The position numbers were made by a program, and so were the translations under genes. The notes under the pieces are model-generated. The model saw only the letters and a program-made list of their open reading frames with translations, was not told the origin of the DNA and searched no databases. From contig JACQYS010000016.1 of assembly GCA_016208105.1 (NCBI GenBank), positions 22,123 through 86,122 of the forward strand: DNA of 64,000 nucleotides, given 5' to 3'. Positions 26,404-35,319 of the stretch are shown in pieces. The DNA is from Desulfovibrio sp. (GTDB lineage Bacteria > Desulfobacterota > Desulfovibrionia > Desulfovibrionales > Desulfovibrionaceae). Position 1 is the first letter of the stretch. The number at the start of each line of letters is the position of its first letter.

Positions 26404-27405
26404 ATGCACATAGGCAACCTATCCTTCACCGAAGCAGGACGATCCGTACGGGCGGGTGAGCACTTGACCGGAGCGGCCTTGGACCGTTTCGTCCAGGCAG
26501 TGGCCAGTGCCAAGGCTGACCAGTTCGTTAAGCTTCTGGCCGCCGCCCGTGACATACGAATCGAGCGGATCGGCCGGACCGTGAGCCTGTGCGCCATAGT
26601 CAACGCTAAGAGCGGCCGCTGCTCGGAAAACTGCGCCTTCTGCGCCCAATCCGCGCATCACGAAACGAACGCTCCGGTGTATCCCTTCATGAGCCCGGCC
26701 CAGGTTGCTCAAGCGGCTGAATCCATGCTGCACATGGGAGCGCGGCGCTTCGGCATCGTCACCAGCGGCCTTTCTCCCTCCGGAAAAGACTTCAACAACC
26801 TTCTCGAATCGGTGCGGGCCGTGGCCAAGCTCGGCATGGAAGCGGACGCGTCCTGCGGCGTTCTTACTCGCGACCAACTGGCCGTTTTGAAGAATGCCGG
26901 TCTCAAAGCCTACCACCACAACCTGGAAACCGCCCGCAGTTTCTTCCCGAAAATTTGCACCACCCACGACTACGAACGTGATGTCCAGACCGTGAGCGAC
27001 GCCGTTGCCGTGGGGCTGTACGTTTGTTCAGGGGGCATCATGGGCTTGGGCGAAAGCTGGGACCAGCGGGCCGAACTGGCACTGACCCTGCGTGAGCTCG
27101 GGGTGCCTTCAGTGCCGATGAATTTCCTGCTCCCCATCCCCGGGACTCCCATGGGAACCCGCGCCCCGCTCTCGTCCGAAGAGGCCCTCAAGATAATCGC
27201 CCTCTTTCGTTTTCTTCTACCCGATGCCCACATCCGCATCTGCGGCGGCCGCCAGATCGTCTTCGGCCAAAATAGCGGGATACTGCCATTGGAAGCCGGG
27301 GCCAGCGGACTCATGATCGGCGATTACCTCACCACCAAGGGCTTGGACGCCAAGGCGGATATTGAAGCCATCCTCAAGGCTGGCTGGGAGATCGCCGGTG
27401 ATTGA
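26404..27405 (+). CDS. bioB: Biotin synthase
   Basis: The 333-residue protein is a radical-SAM enzyme with the CxxxCxxC cluster 'CSENCAFCAQSAHH' near residue 73, followed by 'GARRFGIVTSGLSPSGKDF' and the 'AYHHNLETA' segment typical of BioB. It inserts sulfur into dethiobiotin, using a [4Fe-4S] cluster and an auxiliary [2Fe-2S] cluster. I start at ATG 26404 because the upstream extension adds no family sequence. It heads a five-gene biotin operon in which every following start codon overlaps or nearly touches the previous stop. No BirA-type operator is obvious. Confidence 0.94.
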   Translation: MHIGNLSFTEAGRSVRAGEHLTGAALDRFVQAVASAKADQFVKLLAAARDIRIERIGRTVSLCAIVNAKSGRCSENCAFCAQSAHHETNAPVYPFMSPAQVAQAAESMLHMGARRFGIVTSGLSPSGKDFNNLLESVRAVAKLGMEADASCGVLTRDQLAVLKNAGLKAYHHNLETARSFFPKICTTHDYERDVQTVSDAVAVGLYVCSGGIMGLGESWDQRAELALTLRELGVPSVPMNFLLPIPGTPMGTRAPLSSEEALKIIALFRFLLPDAHIRICGGRQIVFGQNSGILPLEAGASGLMIGDYLTTKGLDAKADIEAILKAGWEIAGD

Positions 27406-28552
27406 GAAAAGCTACCGGGCTGTGCTGTCCGAGCTGGAGGGGCTTCACCGTCTGCGAAAAACCCGGGCCTTCGATCCGTCCCGGCCGGGAGTGCTGAACG
27501 TCTCCTCCAACGACTACCTGGGACTGTCGCGCCACCCGGAGTGCATCGCCCGGGCCTGCGAATACGCCCATGCCTGGGGCGCTGGCTCCGCCTCCTCCCG
27601 GCTTATCTGCGGCACGCTCCCCATCCACGAGGCCCTCGAGGCCAAGCTTGCCCGGCTGAAGGGAAGCGAGACGGCCCTGGTGATGGGGTCCGGGTTCCAG
27701 ACCAACTCCTCGGTGCTGGCCGCCCTGCTCGACCGCCAGGCCCTGGGAGCAGAGCCCTTGGTCTTCGCGGACAAGCTCAATCACGCCAGCATGCACGAAG
27801 GCTGCCGGTTGGCCGGAGTCCGGCAGATACGGTTCAGGCACCTGGACCTGAATCATCTGGAATCGCTTCTGACCAAGCATGCCAACGCGACTGCACCACG
27901 CTTCATTCTCTCCGAAAGCGTCTTTTCCATGGATGGCGACCGGACAGACGTGCAGGTACTGGCCAGTTTGGCCGACCGCTTCGGCGCCTTCCTCTACCTG
28001 GACGAGGCTCACGCCGTTGGCGTTTTGGGACAGAGGGGGCTCGGCCTGGCCAGCGGCGTCGCCATTGCCCAAGGCCTGATCATGGGAACGTTCAGCAAGG
28101 CCCTGGGCAGCTACGGGGCCTACGTGTGCTGCTCCAGCACCGTGCGCGAATACCTTGTGAATCGGGCCCCCGGGTTCATCTTTTCCACGGCCCTGCCGCC
28201 AGCCGCCCTTGGCGCGGCGGACGCCGCCCTGGACCTCATTTTGGGAATGGACACAGAGCGCGAACACCTGCTTTGGTGCGCAGCCCGTTTCAGAACCGCG
28301 CTGCACGCGCACGGCCTCGACACCGGCCTGTCGGACACTCAGATCGTTCCCGTCATGGCTGGAGAGGAAGCGCGCGCCCTCCGTGCCATGTCCGCATTGC
28401 AGGACGAAGGCATCCTGGCAGTGGCCGTACGCCCGCCCACAGTCCCCCCTGGGAGCAGCAGGCTTAGGATTTCGCTCACAGCCCGGCACAGTGCAGACGA
28501 CGTCGACCGGCTGGCCGAGGCTGTCATCCGGATCATGCGGCAGGTTCCGTGA
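27398..28552 (+). CDS. bioF: 8-amino-7-oxononanoate synthase
   Basis: The 384-residue PLP enzyme shows the alpha-oxoamine synthase hallmarks: 'SNDYLGLSRHPE', 'GSGFQTNSSVLAALL', 'LDEAHAVGVLGQRGLGL' and the PLP lysine in 'GTFSKALGSYGAYV' near residue 234. It condenses pimeloyl-ACP or -CoA with alanine. The GTG start at 27398 lies inside the end of bioB, eight bases before the bioB stop is complete, indicating translational coupling. Confidence 0.93.
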   Translation: MIEKSYRAVLSELEGLHRLRKTRAFDPSRPGVLNVSSNDYLGLSRHPECIARACEYAHAWGAGSASSRLICGTLPIHEALEAKLARLKGSETALVMGSGFQTNSSVLAALLDRQALGAEPLVFADKLNHASMHEGCRLAGVRQIRFRHLDLNHLESLLTKHANATAPRFILSESVFSMDGDRTDVQVLASLADRFGAFLYLDEAHAVGVLGQRGLGLASGVAIAQGLIMGTFSKALGSYGAYVCCSSTVREYLVNRAPGFIFSTALPPAALGAADAALDLILGMDTEREHLLWCAARFRTALHAHGLDTGLSDTQIVPVMAGEEARALRAMSALQDEGILAVAVRPPTVPPGSSRLRISLTARHSADDVDRLAEAVIRIMRQVP

Positions 28553-29181
28553 AGAGCCCGCACCTCATTTTCGTCCATGGCTGGGGCTTCACCCCGGCCT
28601 TCTGGGACCCGCTTCGCAGCATACTCTCGCAGTACTCCAGCTCCGCCCTGGATCTCGGATTCTTCGGGCAAGAAGATGCGTCTTTCCCAACAATTCACAC
28701 CGGCACCCCCTGCGTCGCAGTGGGGCATTCCCTGGGTGTACCTTGGCTTCTGCGACAGACTGAACTGCGGTATCAGGCGTTCGTGAGCCTTGGAGGCTTT
28801 GGCCGTTTCGATGTGTCGGCCGGCCCTATCCGGGCCATGCGCCGGGGGCTTGGCAAGAACGTACAGCAGGTGCTGACCGGGTTTCATCAGGCCTGCGGCC
28901 TTCCCCTGGAACTTGCGCCCGATGTATCCCAGGCTAGGCCGGACAGACTGGCCCAGGGGTTAGATTGGCTGCTCACCTGGGACGAAGCCAAAACGCTGGA
29001 AGCGCTGCCAGTGCCTGTGCTGGCCATTGCCACGCAAGACGACGCGATTGTCCCTGAAACTCTCAGCAGGTCCAGCTTTCCAAAGGACCTGATCATGCTT
29101 CCTGGCGGCGGCCACGCCTTTCCCGCAACGCGCGCCTCTGAATGTGCCGGGCTCATCACGCAATTTCTGGAGGCACATTGA
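28549..29181 (+). CDS. BioH-like alpha/beta-hydrolase (pimeloyl-ACP methyl ester esterase)
   Basis: The 210-residue hydrolase has the nucleophile elbow 'VAVGHSLGVPWLL', an acidic residue in 'IATQDDAIVP' and the histidine in 'GGGHAFPA', so the triad is complete. It sits between bioF and bioC with a GTG start overlapping the bioF stop, the position where organisms place the esterase that removes the BioC methyl group to release pimeloyl-ACP. It is shorter than E. coli BioH (256), with a reduced lid, so it may represent one of the alternative esterase types (BioG, BioK, BioV). Confidence 0.78.
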   Translation: MKSPHLIFVHGWGFTPAFWDPLRSILSQYSSSALDLGFFGQEDASFPTIHTGTPCVAVGHSLGVPWLLRQTELRYQAFVSLGGFGRFDVSAGPIRAMRRGLGKNVQQVLTGFHQACGLPLELAPDVSQARPDRLAQGLDWLLTWDEAKTLEALPVPVLAIATQDDAIVPETLSRSSFPKDLIMLPGGGHAFPATRASECAGLITQFLEAH

Positions 29182-29948
29182 GCGACGCGCGCACCACCCG
29201 CATCCGCGAGGCTTTTGGCAAAGCCACAGCCTACGACGCCCACGCCAAGCCCCAAGCTGCCACGGCCAAACGGCTCGCGGAGCTGATTCTGGCTCAAGGC
29301 CTGCCCCACGATGCCCGCATACTGGACATGGGCTGCGGCACGGGCGCTCTGGCCACGCATCTTCTGGCATCGGGCAAACCCCGCTTCTACCTGTGTGCGG
29401 ACATTTCCCCGGCCATGCTGGACCGGGCACGGCCCAAGACCATCGGACTTACTCCCGCGCCCTGTTTTGCTTGCATGGACGCCTCCGCACCGGCCCTTTC
29501 ACCCGGGTTTCATCTGGTGGCTTCCAACATGGCCCTGCACTGGGTCGCCGACGGGGCATCGGCCCTCAACCGTTTGTGGGAGCTGGTTCTGCCGGGGGGC
29601 ATGCTCGCCGTGGCCGTCCCGGGCGAAAAGACCTTTGCCGCCTGGAGGGAAGCCCACCGGAATTTGGGCTTGGCGTGCGGGCTTCAGGACTTCTTCTCCG
29701 CCGCGAGCCTGTCCAGCATTTTCCCCGGCACCGCGAGCATCACGGAACAGACCATCAAGCTGAACCTCACCCGGGCCCTGGACCTGCCGCGCCACCTGAA
29801 GGCCGTTGGCGGATACGTGCCGCGCCCCGGACACACGCCCCTTGATCCCAGGCAGTTCAGGGCCGTGCTCGCCGCGCTGGACGCCACCGGCCCCGGCGCC
29901 GAATACCACGTCCTCTACGCCCTGGCCTTGAAGCCTCCCAAGGAGTAG
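29178..29948 (+). CDS. bioC: Malonyl-ACP O-methyltransferase
   Basis: The 256-residue SAM enzyme opens with the BioC-type 'IREAFGKATAYDAHAKPQ' and has motif I 'ILDMGCGTGALATHLLASG', then 'LVASNMALHWVADGASALNRL', which matches the 'N.alQW..d' signature of BioC. It methylates malonyl-ACP to start pimelate synthesis on the fatty-acid machinery. The likely start is a TTG at 29178, which overlaps the previous stop and follows GGAGG by a few bases; longer frames read into the esterase gene. Confidence 0.88.
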   Translation: MSDARTTRIREAFGKATAYDAHAKPQAATAKRLAELILAQGLPHDARILDMGCGTGALATHLLASGKPRFYLCADISPAMLDRARPKTIGLTPAPCFACMDASAPALSPGFHLVASNMALHWVADGASALNRLWELVLPGGMLAVAVPGEKTFAAWREAHRNLGLACGLQDFFSAASLSSIFPGTASITEQTIKLNLTRALDLPRHLKAVGGYVPRPGHTPLDPRQFRAVLAALDATGPGAEYHVLYALALKPPKE

Positions 29949-29957
29949 ACGTCTTTC

Positions 29958-31880
29958 ATGAACGGGTACTTTGTTACCGGTACGGACACCGGCGTGGGCA
30001 AGACCGTGCTCAGCGCCCTTCTCTGCACGGCGTTGAACGCCCACTATTTCAAGCCCATCCAAACCGGCCAGGACTCGGACACCGATACCGCGGCCGCTCT
30101 GGCCGGGCTGGACGCATCACGAATCACCGCGCCCACCGTCTCTCTCACTGCGCCGCTTTCGCCCGACCAGGCCGCCCGGAAGCAAGGCGTCACCCTGGAC
30201 ATCGCTGCCATCCGCCTGCCTGAAACGAAAAGGCCTCTCATCGTGGAAGGGGCCGGGGGCGCGCTGGTGCCCATCGCACCCGGCCAAGACATGGCCGGAC
30301 TCATGGTCAGACTCGGCCTGCCCGTCATCGTGGCCGCGCGGTCCGGGCTGGGCACCTTGAATCACACCCTGCTCACCCTGGAGGCTCTGCGCCTGCGCGG
30401 GATAGAGGTTGCGGGAGTGGCCCTCATCGGGGAACCCAATGCGGACAACCGCTTGGACATCGAACGCCTGGGGAAAGTACCTGTAATCATTGAATTGCCC
30501 ATACTTCAGCCGCTGTCGATCGAGACCATCCGCATTGCAACCGCCCTTCTCAGGCTCCCGGAGAGCTCTTCGAAACCAGACGTCGCAGCCTGGGACCGGA
30601 ACCATGTCTGGCATCCGTTCACCCAGGCCAGGACAGCGCCCCCCCCCATGCAGGCCGTACGGGGCCTGGGGTCGAAGATTTTCACCGATGACGGGCGCGA
30701 ACTCGTCGATCTTGTCTCCTCCTGGTGGGTGAACCCGCACGGCCACGCCCATCCGGCCGTGGCCCGGGCCATTGCCCGCCAGGCATCGATGCTGGAGCAG
30801 GTCCTTTTCGCGGATTTCACCCACGAACCGGCAGCGCGCCTGGCCTATGAGCTGTGCTCCATTCTACCCGGAGGCTTGAAGCGGGTCTTTTATTCCGACA
30901 ACGGCTCCACCGCCGTGGAAGTGGCCCTCAAGATGGCCCATCAGTACTGGCGCAACCAGGGCAGGCCGGAGCGCACCCGTTTCGCGGCCTTTCAGGGCGG
31001 CTACCACGGAGATACGGTGGGGGCCATGTCCGTGGGGCTTGGCAGCGGATTCTTCGGCGGCTTCGAGCCGCTGACCTTTAAGGTGGATTTTCTGCCCTAC
31101 CCGGCCACCTGGCTTGGCGACGAGGACATCGAGGACAAGGAATCCCAGGCCCTGGCGGTTCTCAAGAACTACTTCGCCGTGCATGCCGGCACCGTGGCCG
31201 GGGTTATTCTGGAGCCCCTGGTGCAGGGGGCGTCGGGAATGCGCATGGTCCGGCCCGGGTTCGTGAAGGCCGTGGCGGAGCTGGCCCGCACAGCAGGCGG
31301 ACTGGTGATCTTCGACGAGGTGATGACCGGGTTCGGGCGCACGGGCCGCATGTTCGCCAGCGAGCTTACCGGCACGGCCCCGGACATCATCTGCCTGGCC
31401 AAGGGGCTTACTTGCGGGTTTTTGCCCATGTCCGCCACCGTGGCCACCGAGGACATCTACCAGGCTTTCCAGGGCGACACCTTCGACCGGGCTCTGGCCC
31501 ACGGCCACTCCTTCACTGCCAACCCGCTGGGCTGCGCCGCGGCCCTGGCCGGTCTGGCCCTGTTCAAAGAGGAAGCCACCCTGGAGCGCATCGCCACCCT
31601 GGAAAAGGTCCACGCCGAAAGGCTTACGGCCATGCGGGACCACCCGAGGATCGCCATGCCGCGCTGGCTGGGGTCCATCGGGGCGGTGAACGTCACGGGA
31701 GCTGGCCAGGGGTACGACGCCGACGTGGGCAGAAAGATTAAACGCTTTTTCACGGGAAATGGGTTCTACGCCCGGCCCATGGGGGATGTGTTCTACATTC
31801 TGCCGCCCTACTGCCTGACCACTGATGAGCTGAACCAGGCTTACGATCTGCTTGGACGTGCCCTGGACCGGCTGGACTAG
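29958..31880 (+). CDS. bioDA: Fused dethiobiotin synthetase / DAPA aminotransferase (BioD-BioA)
   Basis: This 640-residue protein joins two biotin enzymes. Residues 1 to about 205 are BioD: 'YFVTGTDTGVGKTVLSALL' is the ATP-binding loop and 'IVEGAGGALVPI' the second motif. Residues about 215-640 are BioA, a class III aminotransferase: 'HVWHPFTQ', 'DLVSSWWVNPHGHAHP', 'VFYSDNGSTAVEVALKM' and the PLP lysine in 'ICLAKGLTCGFLPM' near residue 481. Together they convert KAPA to DAPA to dethiobiotin. The order is DAPA synthase last, as in the plant BIO3-BIO1 fusion. It is the last operon gene and is followed by a terminator. Confidence 0.93.
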   Translation: MNGYFVTGTDTGVGKTVLSALLCTALNAHYFKPIQTGQDSDTDTAAALAGLDASRITAPTVSLTAPLSPDQAARKQGVTLDIAAIRLPETKRPLIVEGAGGALVPIAPGQDMAGLMVRLGLPVIVAARSGLGTLNHTLLTLEALRLRGIEVAGVALIGEPNADNRLDIERLGKVPVIIELPILQPLSIETIRIATALLRLPESSSKPDVAAWDRNHVWHPFTQARTAPPPMQAVRGLGSKIFTDDGRELVDLVSSWWVNPHGHAHPAVARAIARQASMLEQVLFADFTHEPAARLAYELCSILPGGLKRVFYSDNGSTAVEVALKMAHQYWRNQGRPERTRFAAFQGGYHGDTVGAMSVGLGSGFFGGFEPLTFKVDFLPYPATWLGDEDIEDKESQALAVLKNYFAVHAGTVAGVILEPLVQGASGMRMVRPGFVKAVAELARTAGGLVIFDEVMTGFGRTGRMFASELTGTAPDIICLAKGLTCGFLPMSATVATEDIYQAFQGDTFDRALAHGHSFTANPLGCAAALAGLALFKEEATLERIATLEKVHAERLTAMRDHPRIAMPRWLGSIGAVNVTGAGQGYDADVGRKIKRFFTGNGFYARPMGDVFYILPPYCLTTDELNQAYDLLGRALDRLD

Positions 31881-31900
31881 CTCCTTCATCACAAAGCAAA

Positions 31901-31932
31901 ACGCCCGGAAGGCAGGGTAACCTTCCGGGCGT
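31901..31932. terminator. Strong bidirectional terminator after the biotin operon
   Basis: ACGCCCGGAAGG (31901-31912) and CCTTCCGGGCGT (31921-31932) form a perfect 12-bp stem with an eight-base loop. It separates the biotin operon from convergent minus-strand genes. Confidence 0.85.
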
Positions 31933-31995
31933 CCATTCAAACGCATGTTCGGCGCGCACGATACGACGGGATCATCCTCGCCAGAGATGCTCCAG

Positions 31996-32412
31996 CTAAT
32001 CCTTGCCCGTACGGGCGAACGCTCCCCACATTGCCACCAGGCCCACTGCCAGAAAGGCGGCGTCACGAATCAAGGTTTCCTTGGTTACGGCCTGCCCGGA
32101 ACCGCCGAAGCAGCCGCAGGTCACGTCCAGGCCCCGGACCATGGCAAGGCCCATAGCGCCGATGAACCCCACCATCAAGAGGTTCAGCACCACGGACGCC
32201 CCCCGGGCCAGGGTGTTGGCGCACAGGGCGAGGCCGCAAACAATCTCCACCGCCGGCATGAGCATGGCGGTGGCGTAGACGGCCTTGGCCGGGAGAATCT
32301 GGTAGTTGAAAATGACCGACGCGAAGACGTCCGCATCAGCCATTTTTTCCGCCCCGGCGTAGACGAACATCACCCCGTAGACCAGACGGCAGATAAACCA
32401 TATCCAGCGCAT
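31996..32412 (-). CDS. MauE/DoxX-family redox-associated membrane protein
   Basis: The 138-residue product has four hydrophobic helices: 'WIWFICRLVYGVMFVYAGAEKM', 'AVYATAMLMPAVEIVCGLAL', 'ASVVLNLLMVGFIGAMGLAMV' and 'AAFLAVGLVAMWGAFA'. Between helices three and four it has 'GLDVTCGCFGG', the CxCFG motif of MauE-like proteins, which may pass electrons or handle disulfides. Its ATG overlaps the stop of the rhodanese gene (TGATG), so the two work as a pair, probably in sulfur or thiol chemistry at the inner membrane. Confidence 0.82.
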   Translation of the reverse strand: MRWIWFICRLVYGVMFVYAGAEKMADADVFASVIFNYQILPAKAVYATAMLMPAVEIVCGLALCANTLARGASVVLNLLMVGFIGAMGLAMVRGLDVTCGCFGGSGQAVTKETLIRDAAFLAVGLVAMWGAFARTGKD

Positions 32413-32900
32413 CAGCGTGCCTCCACCGGGCCGCCCTCGGCCTTCCAACCTTCAAGCCCTTCGGGCATCACGGACAGGGCGGTGAACCCCAATTCCTTCA
32501 TGCCCTGGGCCAGGTCCTTGCTTTTGGGGCAGGCTAGGTTGGAGCAGTAGAGCACCATCGGCTTGTCCTTGGCGAGCCCGGACACCGCGGCATCAAGGCC
32601 TGTGAGAAGCGCCTCGGCGGATATGTGCATCGCCCCGGGTATGTGCTCCTGGGCGAATTCATCGGGTTCTCGCGCATCCACGAAAAGAGCCGACTGCGCC
32701 TTGAAGATTTCCAAAGCCTCTTTGGGAGAAAGAACCGCAAGCCCGGTTCGGGTGGTTTCCTCGACCTTCTTGGCCGCGAAGTCGCCCCACCAGGGAAGCG
32801 GCGCCGGCCTGGCCACATTGACAACCCAAGCCGCCATGATTGATATTGCAAGTAGTAAAACGATTTCGGGCCACACCGGGCCGCGTACCGATTGGTGCAT
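32412..32900 (-). CDS. Membrane-anchored rhodanese-like protein
   Basis: The 162-residue protein has an N-terminal membrane helix ('IVLLLAISIMAAWVVNVA') and one rhodanese domain: 'ALFVDAREPDEFAQEHIPGAMHI' and the active loop 'MVLYCSNLACPKSKDLAQGM' in which the first Cys is the expected persulfide carrier. A second Cys in that loop is unusual and could form a disulfide. The domain probably faces the periplasm. It is co-translated with the MauE-like protein and is divergent from the rhodanese-ferritin fusion gene. Confidence 0.85.
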   Translation of the reverse strand: MHQSVRGPVWPEIVLLLAISIMAAWVVNVARPAPLPWWGDFAAKKVEETTRTGLAVLSPKEALEIFKAQSALFVDAREPDEFAQEHIPGAMHISAEALLTGLDAAVSGLAKDKPMVLYCSNLACPKSKDLAQGMKELGFTALSVMPEGLEGWKAEGGPVEAR

Positions 32901-33013
32901 GTCTTGGCCTCACACGACGTTGTGTCGGCCCCTGCCTAGAGGAAAACGTGCGGAAACTCAACGCCCTGATGGACTACATCTTTTTCGTCGTGCAGCACTC
33001 CTTCGGAGGATCA

Positions 33014-33844
33014 ATGCCACAAGAGTCTGTTCCCCCCAAAGACATCGGCGCGGAAGAAGCCAGGAAGATGCTCTCCATGGCGGTTCCAAACGCCCTAACC
33101 GTCCTGGATGTCCGCCAGGGATGGGAATACGAGGAACTCCATCTGCCCGGGGCCAAGCTCGTGCCCTTGGGCGAACTTGAGGACCGAACAGCGGAGATCC
33201 CCCGGGACAAGCCTTTGCTCGTCTACTGCCGTTCCGGAAAACGCAGCGCCGCCGCTGCCTCGCTTCTTTCAGCCAGGGGCTACAAGGACGTGACCAACAT
33301 GCTGGGAGGCATCACAGCCTGGTCCGGTGCTTCGGCCGTGGGTCCGCAAGACTCCGGCATGCGCTACTGGCAGGGCGACGAGACCCCGGAGCGGATTCTG
33401 GCCCTGGCCTTTGCCATGGAGCGCGAGCTGGGCGTCTTCTACCAGGAACTGGCCGACAGCGCGGCGGATAAGGAACTCAAAGCCACCTTCGCCAGGCTGG
33501 CCGGGTTCGAGGACAAGCACAAGCTGGTGGTCTACCATCTCTACAAGACGCTGTTCCCGCAGAGCGCGGGCATCGAAGACCTGGCGGACAAGGCGACCTT
33601 CAAGGCTTTGGAGGGCGGACGTTCGGCCGATGAAATCCTGGCTGATTCCCAAGGGTTCGAATCGTCCCGCGACGCGCTGGACATGGCCATGGGCATCGAG
33701 GCCCAGGCCCTGGACCTCTACATGCGCTACGCCGAGAGGGCTTCAGATGCTAAAACCCGGGAGGCCCTGCACGAGCTGGCCAAGGAAGAGCGGGGGCACC
33801 TGCGGGCACTGGCCACCATGATGGACCGGCTTGGACCTGGGTAA
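33014..33844 (+). CDS. Rhodanese fused to a ferritin-like (rubrerythrin-type) domain
   Basis: The 276-residue product has a rhodanese domain first (residues about 8-105: 'VLDVRQGWEYEELHLPGA', catalytic loop 'LVYCRSGKRSA', then 'NMLGGITAW'), followed by a helical ferritin-like domain ('ALAFAMERELGVFYQELADSAAD', 'EDKHKLVVYHLY', 'AMGIEAQALDLYMRYAERA', 'LAKEERGHLRAL'). The E...ExxH and second E...ExxH pairs suit a di-iron site. The combination suggests coupling of sulfane sulfur to oxygen or peroxide reduction. I chose ATG 33014, behind CGGAGGATCA, over longer frames. Confidence 0.87.
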   Translation: MPQESVPPKDIGAEEARKMLSMAVPNALTVLDVRQGWEYEELHLPGAKLVPLGELEDRTAEIPRDKPLLVYCRSGKRSAAAASLLSARGYKDVTNMLGGITAWSGASAVGPQDSGMRYWQGDETPERILALAFAMERELGVFYQELADSAADKELKATFARLAGFEDKHKLVVYHLYKTLFPQSAGIEDLADKATFKALEGGRSADEILADSQGFESSRDALDMAMGIEAQALDLYMRYAERASDAKTREALHELAKEERGHLRALATMMDRLGPG

Positions 33845-33947
33845 GGGAAACTGGGAGACGGCGTCTTCACACTTGAACGCTGTAACCAGCTTGAGCAGTA
33901 CACCCACATCACCATAGAATTTTTAAAGAGATACAGAAGGAACTTAC

Positions 33948-34373
33948 ATGGAACCGGTTAATTTCATCATGAACATCCTCTGGCTGGTGCTCGGAGGAGT
34001 CTTCATGGGCCTGGGCTGGTGTTTGGCCGGGCTCATCATGGCCATCACCATCATCGGCCTGCCTTGGGCCCGCTCCTGCTTCGTCATCGCCAAGCTGGCC
34101 TTCTGGCCCTTCGGCAAGATGATCGTCGACCGCCAGTACATTCAGGGATACCACGATGCGGGCACCGGCCCCCTGGGATTTCTGGGCAATGTGCTGTGGT
34201 TCGTGTTCGCTGGCTGGTGGCTGGCTGTGGGGCATATCGCCAGCGCTTTCGTCAACTTCGTGAGCATCATCGGCATTCCGTTCGGAATACAGCATCTGAA
34301 GCTGGCGCTTATCTCCTTGGCCCCTGTGGGAAAAACAGTGGTGGACAAGACAGAGGGCAGGTATTTCCAATAA
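33948..34373 (+). CDS. YccF-domain inner-membrane protein
   Basis: The 141-residue product contains two copies of the YccF motif: 'ITIIGLPWARSCFVIAKLAFWPFGK' and 'VSIIGIPFGIQHLKLALISLAPVGK', each with the 'iiGiPf....kla..sl.PfGk' pattern, plus membrane helices such as 'NILWLVLGGVFMGLGWCLAGL' and 'GNVLWFVFAGWWLAVGHIASAF'. The family is widespread with unknown role. ATG 33948 has AAGGAACTTAC upstream. It is a single gene, convergent with tlyA. Confidence 0.85.
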   Translation: MEPVNFIMNILWLVLGGVFMGLGWCLAGLIMAITIIGLPWARSCFVIAKLAFWPFGKMIVDRQYIQGYHDAGTGPLGFLGNVLWFVFAGWWLAVGHIASAFVNFVSIIGIPFGIQHLKLALISLAPVGKTVVDKTEGRYFQ

Positions 34374-34449
34374 GGCGTCGCTTAGTATTTCTAGCACCGG
34401 CTGTGAGAGCTGATCTTCATGCCGCTATGACCAGCTGGGAGTCGTTTCG

Positions 34450-35193
34450 TCAGGAGCTTAGGAAGAGAAGATACTCCTGGTTGCCCTTCGGCCCCTTCAC
34501 TGCGGCCGGAACAACCCCCAGAGGCTCCAGCCCAAGCTCCCTGGCCGCGCCCTCCACCATCTGGACTGCCAGCTGGCGAAGCGACTCATCGCGCACCACG
34601 CCCTTGTCCGTCTGGCCGGGTCCAAGCTCGAACTGGGGCTTCACCAGGGCCACTATCCGCCCGCCCGGTTTCAGGAACAGCTTCACTGCAGGCAGCACCT
34701 TGGTGAGCGATATAAACGACACGTCTATAACGGCCATGTCCACATGTTCGGGAATAAGATTAGGCTCAGCCAAACGGAAATTGACCCCTTCCAGGCTTAT
34801 CACCCTTGAATCGGCGCGCAGTTTTTCGTGCAGCTGGCTCTTACCCACGTCCACAGCGTAGACCCTGACCGCGCCGTGCTGGAGCAGGCAATCGGTAAAG
34901 CCTCCAGTGGAAGCCCCCACATCCAGGGCCACCATCCCCGTCACGTCCAGCTTGAAATGCTCGATGGCGGACAAGAGCTTGTAGGCGCCCCGGCTCACGA
35001 AGCGTTCCGGTTCGGCCAGACTCAATGCAGCCATGGCCGGAAGCATGCGCCCCGGCTTGTCCAGAAGCTCGCGTCTGCCGTTCTGCTCCAAATACACCTG
35101 ACCGGCCATGACCAGCCGCTTGGCCCGCTCTCGGCTTTCGGCCAGGCCCTGTTCCACCAGCAATTGATCGGCCCTGAATTTTGGATTCGCCAT
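34450..35193 (-). CDS. tlyA: TlyA-family rRNA methyltransferase
   Basis: The 247-residue protein has an N-terminal S4 RNA-binding domain ('RADQLLVEQGLAESRERAKRLVMAGQV') and an FtsJ-like methyltransferase domain with 'MVALDVGASTGGFTDCLLQHGA', 'VDVGKSQL' and 'ALVKPQFELGP'. TlyA proteins 2'-O-methylate cytidines of 16S and 23S rRNA, or 16S alone, and some homologues are called haemolysin A. The motif layout and length match the short TlyA type. ATG 35193 is the natural start. Confidence 0.9.
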   Translation of the reverse strand: MANPKFRADQLLVEQGLAESRERAKRLVMAGQVYLEQNGRRELLDKPGRMLPAMAALSLAEPERFVSRGAYKLLSAIEHFKLDVTGMVALDVGASTGGFTDCLLQHGAVRVYAVDVGKSQLHEKLRADSRVISLEGVNFRLAEPNLIPEHVDMAVIDVSFISLTKVLPAVKLFLKPGGRIVALVKPQFELGPGQTDKGVVRDESLRQLAVQMVEGAARELGLEPLGVVPAAVKGPKGNQEYLLFLSS

Positions 35194-35319
35194 GTTTCTT
35201 GCCTGCCAGCCAAGGCTGGGCTAAAAGGGATGTGTGCCGAAGTTGTACCCGCGTAATTCCGCCTCGACCGCCAACGCCACCCGATTGGCCGATCCCTGCT
35301 CTCAAACGGAGCATACGTT

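Noticed and set aside
30864..32066. 400-codon frame antisense to bioDA
   Set aside because: It crosses the strong terminator at 31901 and overlaps the BioA domain; no family likeness.
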